DNA of 64,000 nucleotides, taken from the NCBI GenBank assembly GCA_948567375.1, contig OX419758.1, positions 68,205,001 through 68,269,000 on the forward strand. Direction: 5' to 3'. Position 1 is the stretch's first letter, and each line of letters opens with the position of its first letter. The DNA is from Lunularia cruciata (lineage: Eukaryota > Streptophyta > Marchantiopsida > Lunulariales > Lunulariaceae). The notes below the pieces were generated by a model that did no database searches, was not told the DNA's origin, and saw nothing but the letters and a program-made list of their open reading frames with translations. Below, one piece after another: positions 23,290 through 35,232 of this stretch. The position numbers were made by a program, and so were the translations under genes.

Positions 23290-24280
23290 AAAGGTTCTTG
23301 AGGAGCCACATGAGTTGTTTTGTCTTCAGTATGAAGGATTTGGGTGCTCTGAAGGGACCTGGTATACGGATTGAGCTGACTAGTGACACACTAGTTTTCC
23401 GACGTCCTTACCAATATAGTGATATGGAGAGGACATTGATTCAAAGCCGGAGTAGTGATCTTTTTGAGGCTTGTTTAGTGGAGATTTCACATGGAGAGTA
23501 TGCATCAGCGACAGTGATGCCAACCAAGAAGGATATGCATGGCAACTATACAGATAGGCGGATGTATGGAGATTACTGTCCTATCAACCGACAGACCAGG
23601 GCTGATCGGTATGCCATGCCTACACCGGAGGAGGATTTTGATGCAATTGTGCATGCAAAGGTCTTCAATACTTTGGATCTTTGAGCAGGATATCATCAAT
23701 TGCCGATCAAGGAGGAGGATAAGTCCAAGATATCATTTTGGGCTATTGATCCTCACAATAAGGATGTGTTATATCAATGGAGGTTCTTACCATTTGGGTT
23801 AAAGAATGCTCTTGTTGAGTTCCAAAGGGTCATGGATAGGATCCTAGCTGGATTGGATTTTGCTTGGTGTTATATTGATGACATTTTGGTTTATAGCACT
23901 ATTGTGGAGGAGCATGAGAGACAAATTTTAGAGGTGTTTGAGAGGTTGAGATCTCATGGACTCAAACTACATCTTGGGAAGTGTAGGTTGAGTATTTGGG
24001 TCACACTATATACCCCAGAGGACTTGGTGTTCAGCAGACCAAGGTGGAAGCTATTGCACGTATTCCTTGGCCTACAGATGTGAGCAGAGTGCAAGCATTC
24101 CTTGGGTTTGCAAACTTCTATCGCCGCTATGTTAGAGGATTTAGTGGCATTGCCAAGGCCTTGACAAAGCTGACCAAGCTTACACAAGAGTGGTGTTGGA
24201 GAGATGAGCACGAGAGAGCTTTTGTAGAGCTCAAGGAGAGGTTGACATCTGCTCCTATTTTGAGGAGACCGATCAAAGGA
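23290..24280 (+). pseudogene. Family A reverse transcriptase domain, broken
   Basis: Shows the gypsy RT block series: YASATVMPTKKD near 23500, YGDYCPINRQT near 23570, WRFLPFGLKNA near 23785 and the catalytic YIDDILVYS at 23871-23897 (two Asp of the active site). A thumb region follows, with FLGFANFYRRYVRGF near 24100. It would copy element RNA to DNA. A TGA at about 23682 replaces an expected Arg codon (LDL-stop-AGYHQL), and a deletion of about 15 bases relative to the second copy shifts the frame near 23985. Confidence 0.9.
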
Positions 24281-24660
24281 TGACCATTTCAGGTTCATAT
24301 TGATTGGAGTATGTTGGGGCTTGGAGTGGTGCTCACCCAACATGATGATGAGGGGAAGGAGTTTGTGGTGGCCTATGCTAGTTGCTCCAACAATTCAGCG
24401 GAGGCAAAGTATAGTTCATATGAGGGAGAGCGCTTGGCAGCAATTTGGTCAGTAGCACATTTTTGATGTTACCTATTTGGTAACCCTTTCACTCTCATCA
24501 CTGATCATCAGCCGCTAAAGTGGTTGATAGAGTCCAACAAGCTTTTAGGGAAGCTTGCACGATGGGCTCTGATTTTACAATAGTATGATTTCACGGTTGT
24601 TCACAGACCTGGAGTGGTGAACCGCGATGCAGATGGGTTGAGTAGAAACCTATTTCCCAG
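24281..24660 (+). pseudogene. Family A RNase H domain, broken
   Basis: FQVHIDWS (first catalytic Asp), SSYEGERLAAIW, LITDHQPLKWL and HRPGVVNRDADGLSRN are in order, typical of the gypsy RNase H that follows RT. Stops at about 24282, 24465 and 24582 break it. It would degrade the RNA strand in the RNA-DNA hybrid. Confidence 0.85.
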
Positions 24661-25019
24661 CCAGCATGATCAGACCGGAGCACATTGGCATGGTGAGACA
24701 GATGAGGAGATGGTGCCAGGTTGGCATGCATCGACCTTTCTGTGTATATTTGCAGAGGCTTTGGTGGTATCTCTCTCAACGCATACAGGAGGAATTATTG
24801 AGATCATAGATCCAGAGAGTGAAGATATTGGTACAGTTAAGCAAGACATTCATGATGATGTCTTAGTGATGGACTATCTTTGCACTGGTGTTGTGGGTGG
24901 CACATTTGGGGCCAAGGAGAGAGATTGTATTCTTCAACAAGCCTGACGGTTCAGATTTGAGGGTAGACACCTTTTGCGTGTATGGGAAGATGGTAGAGTG
25001 CGAGTAGTACCACTTCCAT

Positions 25020-26160
25020 CTTAGAGACCACAATTGGTCCGTCATGCTCATGAGGAGTTAGGACATTTTGGAATAAAGCATACGTATAGCTTACTCCAGA
25101 GTCATTATTGGTGGCGCGGTATGCAGATCGAGGTACAGCAGTTTGTTGCCAGATGTGTGGTTTGTGAACGAGTTAGAGCATCATTCAATGCTCCTATGCC
25201 ATAGTTACACCCATTACCTATCATGGGATTGGGTTACTGTTGGAGTTTGGACTTCACCGGACCTTTACCGTTGATTGTGAGACATCATCGGTATATTTTG
25301 GTGATGGTGGAGCACTTCTCCAAGTGGATTGAGTTGGTGGCACTTCCTGGCAAGTCTAGTGAAGGGACAACTTACTTGTTCCTGGATCAAGTTCTTAGTC
25401 ATTTTGGTGCACCAGTTGAGGTTTGGACTGATCATGGTACAAAGTTCTTAGGGGAGTTTTAGGTCTTGTGTGACAAGGCTTTGATTGATCATCGTACTAC
25501 ATCCTGAGATCACCCTAAAGTAGATGGCTTAGCACAAAGAGTGGTTTAGTTGGTGAAGAGAGGATTGCGAAAGTATGGTTTGCAAAGAGGCCACTTTGGA
25601 GATTGGGATCTCCAATTACCTTGGTTGGCCATGGGCTATTGGTTCAGCCAGCAAGCCTCCTTAGCATCCTTCTCTCCATACTTTCTACTCTATGGACAAG
25701 ATCCAGATTTACTTGCATCCATTCGTCAAGATGCTACTGTAGTTTTGGACTTAGATGACCCCGATGTATGGATGAGTGCATGTTCTCAACGGGCAGAGAT
25801 CTTTCGGAGAATGATGCCGATGGCCTTTGAGAACTTGGCGATTACTCAACATAGAGATACTTTACGCTATGCTACCATTTGAGGAGGAGGTTATAGACCC
25901 TCGATCTGTCAATTTCATCCAAGTGACTATGTATATCTACATCAGACAGCACCAACGACACTTGATGTTTCTACAAGCCACACTATCTTGAGAATGCGTG
26001 AGGTTTTGCCATCTGGAGTCCTTGTGTTAGAAGGACGTGATGGTGTTGTTTGGAAGGATCATGTGCGCAATTGTGCGCCATGCCACCTCCCAAACATTGA
26101 CTATGGACCCAAGCTTGGCACTTGTACGTGCAGGCTTGAGGTGTTTGTTATGTGGCTCTT
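25020..26160 (+). pseudogene. Family A integrase domain, broken, third catalytic residue not Glu
   Basis: An HHCC zinc finger (HEELGHFG... CVVCERVRA) lies at 25040-25180. The rve core follows, with WSLDFTGPLPL (first Asp near 25250) and VWTDHGTKFLG (second Asp near 25430). The third motif reads DGLAQRVV near 25525, where the family has DGLAER, so the catalytic Glu is Gln here. In the second copy the same place is Lys. A TGA before DHPK is shared by both copies. After the core, FLLYGQDP and a C-terminal region (VVWKDHVRNC) follow; no chromodomain is visible. Confidence 0.85.
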
Positions 26161-26440
26161 TTGGTAGAGCTGCTACTATGTTAGTGTGTTTTTAGCTATT
26201 TGAGAGGATGGCATATGGCATGTATGACTCCTCCCCTCACGGTGGTTCCTCAAGGACAGTGGTTATGTCCTAGATGTACTTGACCTATAGTTAGTTCATT
26301 CTTTATATGGTATAGATTGTAGACAAGCAACTAACGATAGGGCTCCATAGCACATCTTTGCCCATTAGAGGGTATACCATATACTTTGAGTAGATGGCTA
26401 TCTAGAGTTAGAGAGACCTAACTGCCAGCTAGGGGGCAAT

Positions 26441-27123
26441 TGTGGAACTTTAGAGTCTATGTTTGACTTATGTGTGAGTTGTGCTTCTATAGTGTATGAT
26501 GTTGTGAGCGATGTATGTTGTGTAGCGATGTATGTTGTGTAGCAATGTATATATGCACGACAGCTGTCATGCTATTTGTAGTGCCGCATCTAGATGCTCA
26601 GACACTAGAGTTCTAGTGATAGTAGTTAGAGTTATTTCAGTAGTTTCTCAGAGACTACTTTCCGACGGTCAGATTTTATGTTTGGAGTACTAACTTCACG
26701 GTAGGGCCCACCATCACTTTGGACCGTTCACACCGTCAAGTGTGACATTAGCAAGACCGTTAGGGTTTCAGAGCTAGCTTGAGTCCAAGGAGTATAGTTT
26801 CAAAGTGAGCTCCAAAGAGCTCACTTCTCTGATGTTGAGCCATCGAGTTCCTGGCTATGGTGGACAGAGACCGGCAAGCGTCACCTAGATTCTCTATGCT
26901 TGAGTGGGTGTGGCTTGACTGTAATCAATGTCCAGTTGTTGGCAATTTATAGAGTGACAGATCAAGTACTGATCTGAGTTGAGTTGAGTTGAGAGTGGTA
27001 AGCAATCTGATTGTGGCACTTTAGAGTCTATGTATGACTTATGTGTGAGTTGTGCTTCTATAGTGTATGATGTTGACAGCAATGTATGTTGTGTAGTGAT
27101 GTATATACGCACAACAACTGACA
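26441..27123 (+). repeat. Terminal segments b-a-b at the 3' end of family A
   Basis: Segment b (26441-26569, starting TGTGGAACTTTAGAGTC) is preceded by AGGGGGCAAT. Segment a (26570-27011) follows. A second b (27012-27123, starting TGTGGCACTTTAGAGTC) ends in AACTGACA. The same b-a-b order is seen at 35357-36019. The first b has an internal duplication of GCGATGTATGTTGTGTA. Confidence 0.8.
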
Positions 27124-27333
27124 TGTCACCCATGTATACAACTAATCTAAAGGTAGAGATTGCCAACATATCACCATTCCATGTATATGATCCAAGGATG
27201 GAGCCCTTGGGTAAGTTTCCTTTGCTATATAATACAAACAAGGTGCTCCTTTGGGGCATTGAAGGTTGACTGTGAAATTGTGTGTTTCTTCTTCTGTATT
27301 TCTCCTTTGGTCTCCTATCCTTGGAAGATTACA
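27124..27333 (+). mobile_element. Family B LTR, right half
   Basis: Continuation of the LTR begun at 16947, from the target-site TGTCACCC to a degenerate end GGAAGATTACA. It contains the TATATAATACAAACAAGGTGC stretch that in other copies reads like a TATA box and transcription start area. Confidence 0.75.
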
Positions 27334-28631
27334 CCATTTCAAGTTGGTGGATAGGTTGGAGATGCAAAGGTAAATTATTTTTTTCAGATTATCATATCTA
27401 GTCTATACTACCTCTATGTCATCATGTACCATTTCCAGCTCATTTCAAAGAGTTGCAAGTTCATCGACTTGGTTTTAGATCTCCTCTTCATGTTGAGTTC
27501 ATTGGTGGAAGACTTGCAAACTATTATTGCCAACCTCTTTCTTCTTTAGAGTTGTGTACTCCTCTTTCCATTTTAGTTCCTCCTTTTGGAGCTCATTTAG
27601 GTGCTCCTCACTTTCTTTGTCCTTCTTATTTGTCTTGGATTGGACTAGGTGATGCAAGTGGCATACGAGGACCACCAATTCTTTCATCTTTAGATCTAAC
27701 TTTTGGTACAATAGAAAAATCTCCTCCAATGCTTTACTTGCCAATGTCACAACATGGACTATATAGGCCGCCATTAACCAAGATAGAGAATTGCCATCTT
27801 GGCTCAATTGTCTTTTTTTTGGGCACATTCATTGTTTAAATGTGGGGTCCTTGTCTTTGCTTGGAATGATCTTCTCCTTTGCTTTGTGTGTAGGAGTTGA
27901 TTCCTTGGCCGTGTTGTCCACATTGTTGTTAGGTGGCAATTTTCCATTGGCAATGGCATTGTTTTCCTATGTTTGTTCTACCCACACTTGGGACACTAGA
28001 GCTTGCCATGCTGGTTTTTTTTTGCTCTAGCAAGATATCCCAACCTCTGCATCATTAGTTCCCTTGACAAAATTGGCAACAAATGAGTTTATTTTGTCTT
28101 GTAGTGCAAGACTTCTCCATTGTTAGGAGCCTATTTTTGGACTAGAGCCATAGTAGGAGTGATGGTTTTTGCAACTGGTGTCTTCTCCTTTCTTGTCAAA
28201 CATCCTTTCTCTACAACAAGTGGAAGAGATGACTAGGCTTTGTCATTTGGTACCTCATCCTCTCTATTTGCCTCAGGTGATGAAATTTGTGTGAAAGAAT
28301 CCTTGCTCCCAAACTTTGTGGTTTGGGTTGTTGTGGTTGCGTTGTCATCAACTACTTCTTGTTCGTAAGGCAGACCTTCTTCACATGCTAGCTTATACAT
28401 CTTGATCTTACTCCTACTAGCCGTTGATAAAGATTCCAGTTCTTGGTGTTTTTTTTGCTTCTTGGAGGCTTGCACCTTAGTATGAGCAATAAGAGTCTAC
28501 TTATAAATTGTAATCAAGTTGTAGTTTTTCACAACTTGTATGAACTTCCCCCTTTGGGCATACTTTTTGTCAATGTCATGGTACTTTGTAATTTCTTTAG
28601 GTAAGTTTGGCTCTCTCCTAAAGTAATCCAA
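27334..28631 (-). pseudogene. Unrecognised minus-strand coiled-coil coding remnant
   Basis: Minus-strand frames at 28475-28233 and 27828-27499 give charged, coiled-coil-like peptides (for example HLNELQKEELKWKEEYTTLK) separated by stops. I do not recognise the protein. It could be a Gag-like part of an older element, perhaps split by the family A/B insertions to its left. Confidence 0.35.
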
Positions 28632-28850
28632 CGTAATACCTTTAGCTAGACATATTATCTATGGATGGAAATTGGCTTTGTAATATCTTAAGCAGTGTTA
28701 TATATGATGTCTAAGTAGATCATATAGAAGTGTCATCAAAAGAGTATATGGCAAAGGCAAAAAACACCTTGAAATTGTAGAGCTAATTTTGGAGGCCTAA
28801 ATGGATGAATTAGGCCTAGAAAAGGCCAGTTTTTCCTCTTTATTCCACTT
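28632..28850 (+). mobile_element. Family B LTR, 5' fragment
   Basis: Starts CGTAATACCTTTAGCTAGAC and follows the LTR consensus through GGCCTAAATGGATGAATTAGGCC, after which the match is lost. Confidence 0.65.
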
Positions 28851-30020
28851 GTGTACAAGTTGCAAGAATATGGCTTGATTTTAGTTGACATAGCACATTA
28901 TCATTTTAGTGGTGGTCCAAGGAGCAAGGTCTTTCATATCTTCAATTTTGTATCTGCTTATGGACTTCCTTCCAACAAATGAGTTGTCACTTTGTTCTTT
29001 CAACCTTTCTTGGGACTACCATACAGAGTATCTATGTGAATTTCCCCAAATGGAAAGCAATTTGCATCCAACACCCACTACTAGTGGTCCTCCATCCACA
29101 TTGTGGTGCAACTTCACAATGATTTCTAACCTAGGTTCTCAAAATTTCCACAAGTTTCCTACAACATTAGCAAGGTGCCAATCCCATAGCAAGAATTCTA
29201 TTTTCCTCTTCTTGATGTGTTTTGTCAAACAATACAAATTTTGAGAGGTTTGCTTACAATTTCTATTGCTTCTTCTTGTTTCAACTCAATTCCTCTCTTG
29301 AGAGTACATCCTATCATGACTAAATATTTGAATCCTTGCTCAAAAATGTAACTCATTGCTCTATTTACGTAGTTCACCTTGCTAAGCTCTTTATAGACAC
29401 AAATTTCACAATCAGAGATGCCAATTCCTCACGTGACATCACAAGGATTGACAATCATACAGAGATGAAACACAACAAGTGAAAAGTGAAAACAACAAAA
29501 AGATTTGACTCCTAGGGTGTGGTCTTTTAACAATCCTAATGGGGTGAGGTCTATACTTTTTTTGTTGTGGTAGTTGGTGAAGGGTCATAATTGACCGTTG
29601 CATGTGTGAGCTTAGGCATAAAATGGTCACCAATAGTTCTCTAATGACATGCACATATTTTTGCATGATTTCAAAATGGTAGTGGCAAATGATAGGATTT
29701 CATATGTTTGGAATTTTTTCATCCCCCATAGTTCTAAAACTTTTTATGAAGCTATGACTTTCCTATCTTGGAGCGGTTTGTTTTGTTTGGCAGTCATGTT
29801 TATAAGTGACAAGGTACAAAAAAAAAATCTCCAATTACAAATAGATTGCTCATCATTCTTGTTTTGTGCTCTTGTGAGCTTGTTGAATTTTGTTGAGTGA
29901 CCTTATTCCCCACCATTGTAGAGGTATGACTCAACCAAACTGTTATTTGTGCAACAAAGTATCACAATGATGGCCATCTATTGTTTTGTGTTTAACTTCT
30001 TGGGCCAAAAGAGGGTAATG
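28851..30020. other. Unassigned stretch between family B LTRs
   Basis: Short frames only. 29965-30010 (TTTTGTGTTTAACTTCTTGGGC) resembles 14700-14735, so this is repeated sequence of unknown class. Confidence 0.35.
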
Positions 30021-30608
30021 TGTAATCTTCCAAAGATAGGAGACCTTAAGAGAAACAAAAGAGAAAACACAAAGCTCTGCACTCAATCTTTGATGCCCCA
30101 AAGGAGCACCTTGAATACACTATATAGCAAGGGGTACTTCTCCGAAGGAAGTTCCACCCTTGGATCACATATATGGAATGGTGATATGTCAATTAGCTCC
30201 ACTCTTAGATTAGTTGTATGCATGGATGACATGTCGGTTCTAATCCTATCTAGTTGGTCAAACTATATTTGACCAATGGAATCTTTAGAGAATATTCCTA
30301 TAGGAATCTCCAATTTGCATGGGTGTGGTATTGTTGAAAGCTCTCAATGAGAGAAGCATAGAGGAAGGGAAGGCCAACCTTTCTTCTATTGGGATGAATA
30401 TGCTCATTTTTTAGGCCTAATTCATCTATTTAGGCCCTAAAATTGGCTCTAAAGTTTCCATGCTATTTTCAATTTTTGTACTATTAGGAAGAGTCCTCTT
30501 TGGTGACACCTCTATCTGATCTACCTAGCCCATCATTTATAACATCCTTTCAGATATTACCAAGCCAATTTTTGCCTCTAGATGATATATCTAGTTCTTG
30601 GTATTCCA
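30021..30608 (-). mobile_element. Family B LTR, inverted
   Basis: Reads on the minus strand from GGAATACCAAGAAC at 30608 to AAGATTACA at 30021, with the family features in between (the GCCTAAAT stretch and CAAATTTGGTCAA-type sequence). Shorter than the 736-bp copy through internal deletions. No clear target duplication. Confidence 0.75.
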
Positions 30609-30933
30609 GACCTCATCTCTTCTAAGACGCAATGCCCTTGTTGTAAAGTTGTTGCTCAAAAGATTTCACTAACACCGGTGTATTGGTCAAGTTGGCTATT
30701 GGCTCCTATGTTGCTTCAAATAATGAGTACCCTTTCTAGTGTCCAAGATATTTCATACACAGATGGCAAGTACCTTGGATGCATTTTTGGAAAATGAGTT
30801 TGATTTCATATTCCTCTTTGTCATTAATGAGTGTTGGACAAGGTCAAATTTCTTTTATGGAAGGAGAATGGCATAGTCAGAGTGCATATCTCCATAGTAA
30901 GGAAACATGGAATATTGGATGATTCTTCATGTG

Positions 30934-31450
30934 TGTAATACCAATAGTTAGATATATGATCTAGGGATGAATTTTGGTTTGGTAGCATCTAGAAGGATGT
31001 TATACATGATGGACTAAGTAGATATCACCAAAGGAGTACTTCTACTAATATGCCACAAATTAGAACATGCTTTGAAACTTTAGAATCAATAGTTATGCAT
31101 ATGATCTAGAGATGAAACTTGGGGTAGTGATATTTGGAAGGATGTTACACATGAAGGAGAAAGTAGATTAGATAGAGGTATCACCAAAAGAGCACTTTTA
31201 CTAATAGAGCAAAAGCCAAAATAGGCTTGAAAACTTTAGAGGCAATTTTGAAGACCTTAATGGATGAATTAGGCCTTAAAAATATGGAAATCCTCCATCC
31301 CTAATAAAGGAAAGGTTCATCTTCTCTCTCCCAAGTTTGTCTCATCAAGAGCTTTCCAACAGTACCTCACCCATGTGATTATGAGATTCCTACAAGAAGA
31401 TTCCCTTAAATACTCCCTTCGGTCAAAGCCTATTTGACCAACCAAATGGG
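30934..31450 (+). mobile_element. Family B LTR, left part of a copy split by another LTR
   Basis: Starts TGTAATACCAATAGTTAG. Its consensus is interrupted after ACCAAATGGG and resumes at 32187 (ATGAGATCC...), ending near 32404 (CTATTAAA). The 325 bases before it (30609-30933) show no clear feature. Confidence 0.75.
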
Positions 31451-32186
31451 TGTAATACTCTAAGGACAAGAGAAGAGAGAAAATACAGATTGCACACTCA
31501 AACATTTGATGCCCAAAGGAGCACCTTCTTTTTATTATATAGACAAAGAATATCTCCTCCAAGGAAGCTCCACGATAGGATTAGGCACACAGATAGGTGA
31601 CATGTCAACAAGCTCCACCCTTGGATTACTTACTTGGATGGGTGACATGTCTGGTCTAGGTCCTATCTGGTTGGTCAAACAAGCTTGACCAGAGGGAATA
31701 TTTTAGGGAATCTTCTTGTAGAAATCTCAAAATCACGTAAGGTACCGTTGGAAAGCTCTCAACAAGACAAAGTAGGGTGGAGGAAAGGCCAGCCTTTTCT
31801 TTGTTTGGGGGGGGGGACACTTGCACATTTTCAAGGCCTAATTCATCCATTTAGGCCTCCAAAATTGCCTTCAAAGATTTTAGGCATATTTTGGTTCTTA
31901 CTTTATTAGTAGACATCCACTTTTGGTGATACCTCTTTCTGATCTGTTTAGTCCATCATGTGTAGTATCCTTCCAGATGTTACCAAACCAATTCTCACCT
32001 TTAAATCATATGTCTAGCTATTGGTTCTAAGGTTCTCAAGTCTATTTCGGTTTTTGCCCTATTAGTAGAGGTACTCCTTGATGATACTTCTATCTGATCT
32101 ATTTTTACCATCATGTATAACATCATTCTAGATGTTACCAAACCAAATTTCATATCTAGATCATATGGCTAGCTCTTGGTATTACA
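31451..32186 (-). mobile_element. Intact 736-bp family B LTR inserted into another family B LTR
   Basis: Plus-strand ends are TGTAATAC (31451) and GTATTACA (32186), an 8-bp terminal inverted repeat. It is flanked by ATGGG (31446-31450) and ATGAG (32187-32191), a 5-bp target duplication with one change. It is a solo LTR, since no internal sequence is present. An 11- to 12-base run of G lies near 31806. Confidence 0.85.
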
Positions 32187-32404
32187 ATGAGATCCAAGAC
32201 CAACATGTCATCCATCCAAGCAAGTATTCTAAGGGTAGAGTGTGCTGATAGGTCACCTATCCATGTACCTAATCCTACAATGGAGCTTCCTTGGAGGAGA
32301 TCCTCTTTGGCTATATAATAAAGAGAAGGTGTTCCTTTGGGGCATCAAATTTGAGTGTGGAATTTGTGTTTTTTATTGTGTTTCTCTATCCTTAGACTAT
32401 TAAA
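32187..32404 (+). mobile_element. Family B LTR, right part
   Basis: Continues the copy begun at 30934. It includes the TATATAATAAAGAGAAGGTG element and ends in a degraded CTTAGACTATTAAA. Confidence 0.7.
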
Positions 32405-33235
32405 TGTGTGACATTAGCTTGAGGTGGTAGGCCAATGCGTCAATTCAGAAAAGGATGGGACAAGACCCAACAAAATGAGTTCTTGACTTGCAAGAACAAA
32501 CTAACATGAGGTTGGTTGTTGATAACTAGACTTGATCCCCAACATTAAACTCCATGTCTTGATGATGTGCATTAGTATACTATTTTTGTTGATTTTGGGC
32601 AATTTGCAACTTTTGTTGGCATTCTCCACTCCTTGTTGGATTCTAGAAGTGGAAGTATTGACAACATTCACCATGGTATCAACGTGATGGATCTTCATCA
32701 AGCCCAAAGATATGAAAGGATGCTCTCCATACATGAGAAAGAATGGTATGACTTGTGTAGATGCATTTACTAAATTATTGTACACAAATTCCACTAGTGG
32801 AAGTAAGGTGTCTCACCTTTTTTCTCTTCAAGGGTGAATCTCCAAAGCATATCCTCAATAGTATGAGTTGCCCACTCTATTTATCCATCGGTCTATGGAT
32901 AGTAGGCTATGGATATGTCCAATTTAGTTTTGAAGAACTAAAGAGTGTTCTCCAAAACAAACTAGTAAATTGAGTACTTTTATCCATGATGAGCACTTAA
33001 GACATGCCATGGTGAGAGAAGATTGCATCTAAGTACAATTGAGGTAATTGTGGAACAGTCACATCCTTGGTGGTAGGACACACATGAATTATTTTGCTGA
33101 GTTGGTCAATAAAGACTATGATATGAGTCAAATCTTAAAGTGGTCTTGGGCAATTCACAAACCAAATCCATGCTTCCCTGTTCCTAACATTATGTAGGAG
33201 TAGGAAGGGGGTTGAAGGAGTGCTAGTGAAAAGGT
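32405..33235 (-). pseudogene. Family B integrase fragment, inverted
   Basis: On the minus strand MEFVYNNLVNASTQV and FFLMYGEHPF match the integrase core end seen on the plus strand near 36620-36700. Many stops. Orientation is opposite to the 36-38 kb copy, so it is a separate insertion. Confidence 0.75.
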
Positions 33236-33239
33236 TAAT

Positions 33240-35155
33240 CATCACGATGTTATTTGAAGAAATTGTACCTTTAGATATAAGAAATCATACTCAAAATTTT
33301 GTGATATCTTAGAACAAAATGCATGAATAGAAGCTTTTTAACCTTATAACACCAAGTTTTCTTATACACAAATAGTACTCAATTTTATAGCATACCTTAG
33401 TATATTCTTTCATAGTGAAAATTACCTAATTTTGTAGATCAAACAGTTAGGTTACAATATTTTGCATTTGGTTTTGCATAGAAACTAATAAAATCATTGA
33501 CTCTCATTCTTAATCTAAAAAATAGTTGAGAAAGTAATGATTATTGAGAAAATTTTACTAATGAAGTAAATTTAAAATTAGATTGATGTCTTTATTAAAG
33601 GTAAATTGACCTTTAAAGAAAGCTCTTGGACATATTTTTTATGTGAAGAAAAGCACATGAGCTACAATGATGATTCTTCATATGTTTAACTCATCACCTT
33701 GATATATTCTTCATACTAATCATATAGTTTAATAAACTACTATGAATAAAATAAATAGAACCATATAAATGATAATAACTAAAAAAATAAAAAAGGAGAA
33801 TATTATCACATATAATATATTAATATCAAATAGAGTTTAGTGTAAATATTTACAATAAGACAAAATAATGATCATTAAATGTTAAAATTAATATCAATCT
33901 ACCCTTACTACAAAATGTAGGATTGATGTGTATAGTAAGCTAACTATACTAAAAATTTAAGATTAATGATGACTATATTTGACTTATGTTTCATGACTTC
34001 GTTGAGCATGGGAGCTAACTTAAGTTCAATCTAAAAATGTAAGTAAACAGATTTACAATTTCTAGTTATTGTGATTGATATTATGAAGATGTAATAATGC
34101 TAAAATGTCTTTTAATATCCATGTAGTATTAAAGAAGTATCGACTGTTGAAAGGATTCTTTTATTTATATTCTCAAACAATGTTACCACATGCTTGGGTA
34201 AAAAAAGAAATATATAACTTATTACTAGACCTAGCTTTTTTTAAATTTTTACACTTCTATATCATAATTTCTATAAAAAATATCATATTTAAAATTTTTC
34301 ATTTGTAAAGAGTGTATTTTACTAAATTTCTAAAAGCTCAATATCTAAGAAGCTCAATACATAAGAAGTTCTCATCAAGTAAAGAGTATTTTAATTAATG
34401 ATATACTTCCTAGACTAGAGCTGCATGAAAACTTCAGTTTAATAACATTATCTAATTTAATGTAAAAAGGAATGATGTATCTAGTGAGCATTTTTTTAAT
34501 TTGTAAGATTTGAACTTACTTATTATAATAATACTTCAAATACTCTTATAGATCTTTTTATGAAGGATGAATAAAATCAAGAGAAATAAATATATGGAAA
34601 AATATACATATTGATGATTATCCACACATATTTCTTCTTTTGAAGATTCAAAAAAAGAAGGATTACTTATAGTATATCTAATCTTTATATGATACAAAGT
34701 TTAATATTTTAAACTTTTGTTACCTCTTTTTTTTAAACCTTTTCTCATATAGTCTTTCTTAAATATATATATATATATATATTTTTAAACTGTTTAGTAG
34801 TGTTAATTTTTATGCTTAATTTATATGGAATGAGTCTACCCAACATGACTTTATTAAATAATTGACTTTACCTTATTGTATGCAAAGTATATACCAAGAT
34901 GTATACATGTATCTATAATTGTGCTTTTAGTGATACAAGAATATATATATTTCTAAAACTTGCATACATACTAATATATTACAAAATATGCAAAGTAGAT
35001 AACTATATATGCAAATATATTTTATACCACCAAATTTGTTTGTTTCATTAGATTTGCATGTGATACAGAGTATATATTTGTAATAAGTGATACATGATAT
35101 ATTCACCTTAAGAAATTTCATATAAATAAATAAATAATCACAAATATATGCAAAG

Positions 35156-35232
<77 letters not shown>

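Larger units (their letters stand above)
17320..27128 (+). mobile_element. Family A Ty3/gypsy-like retrotransposon carrying a cytosine DNA methyltransferase, long copy
   Basis: The element runs from 17325 (TGCCATTTG...) to 27123 (...AACTGACA) and is flanked by TGTCA at 17320-17324 and 27124-27128. It interrupts a family B LTR. The coding order on the plus strand is Gag with zinc knuckles, aspartic protease, C5-cytosine methyltransferase, reverse transcriptase, RNase H, integrase and a C-terminal extension. All parts are broken by stops and small frameshifts. Terminal segments are arranged a (17325-17768), internal, b (26441-26569), a (26570-27011), b (27012-27123). A PBS-like ATCAGAG follows the first 'a', and a PPT-like AGGGGGCAAT precedes the first 'b'. 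Superfamily assignment rests on RT and integrase order (RT before IN) and motifs. Confidence 0.85.

Noticed and set aside
17325-27123. Reading the long family A copy as a standard element with two equal LTRs
   Set aside because: Segment b is missing after the 5' segment a and present twice at the 3' end, so equal LTRs cannot be drawn.
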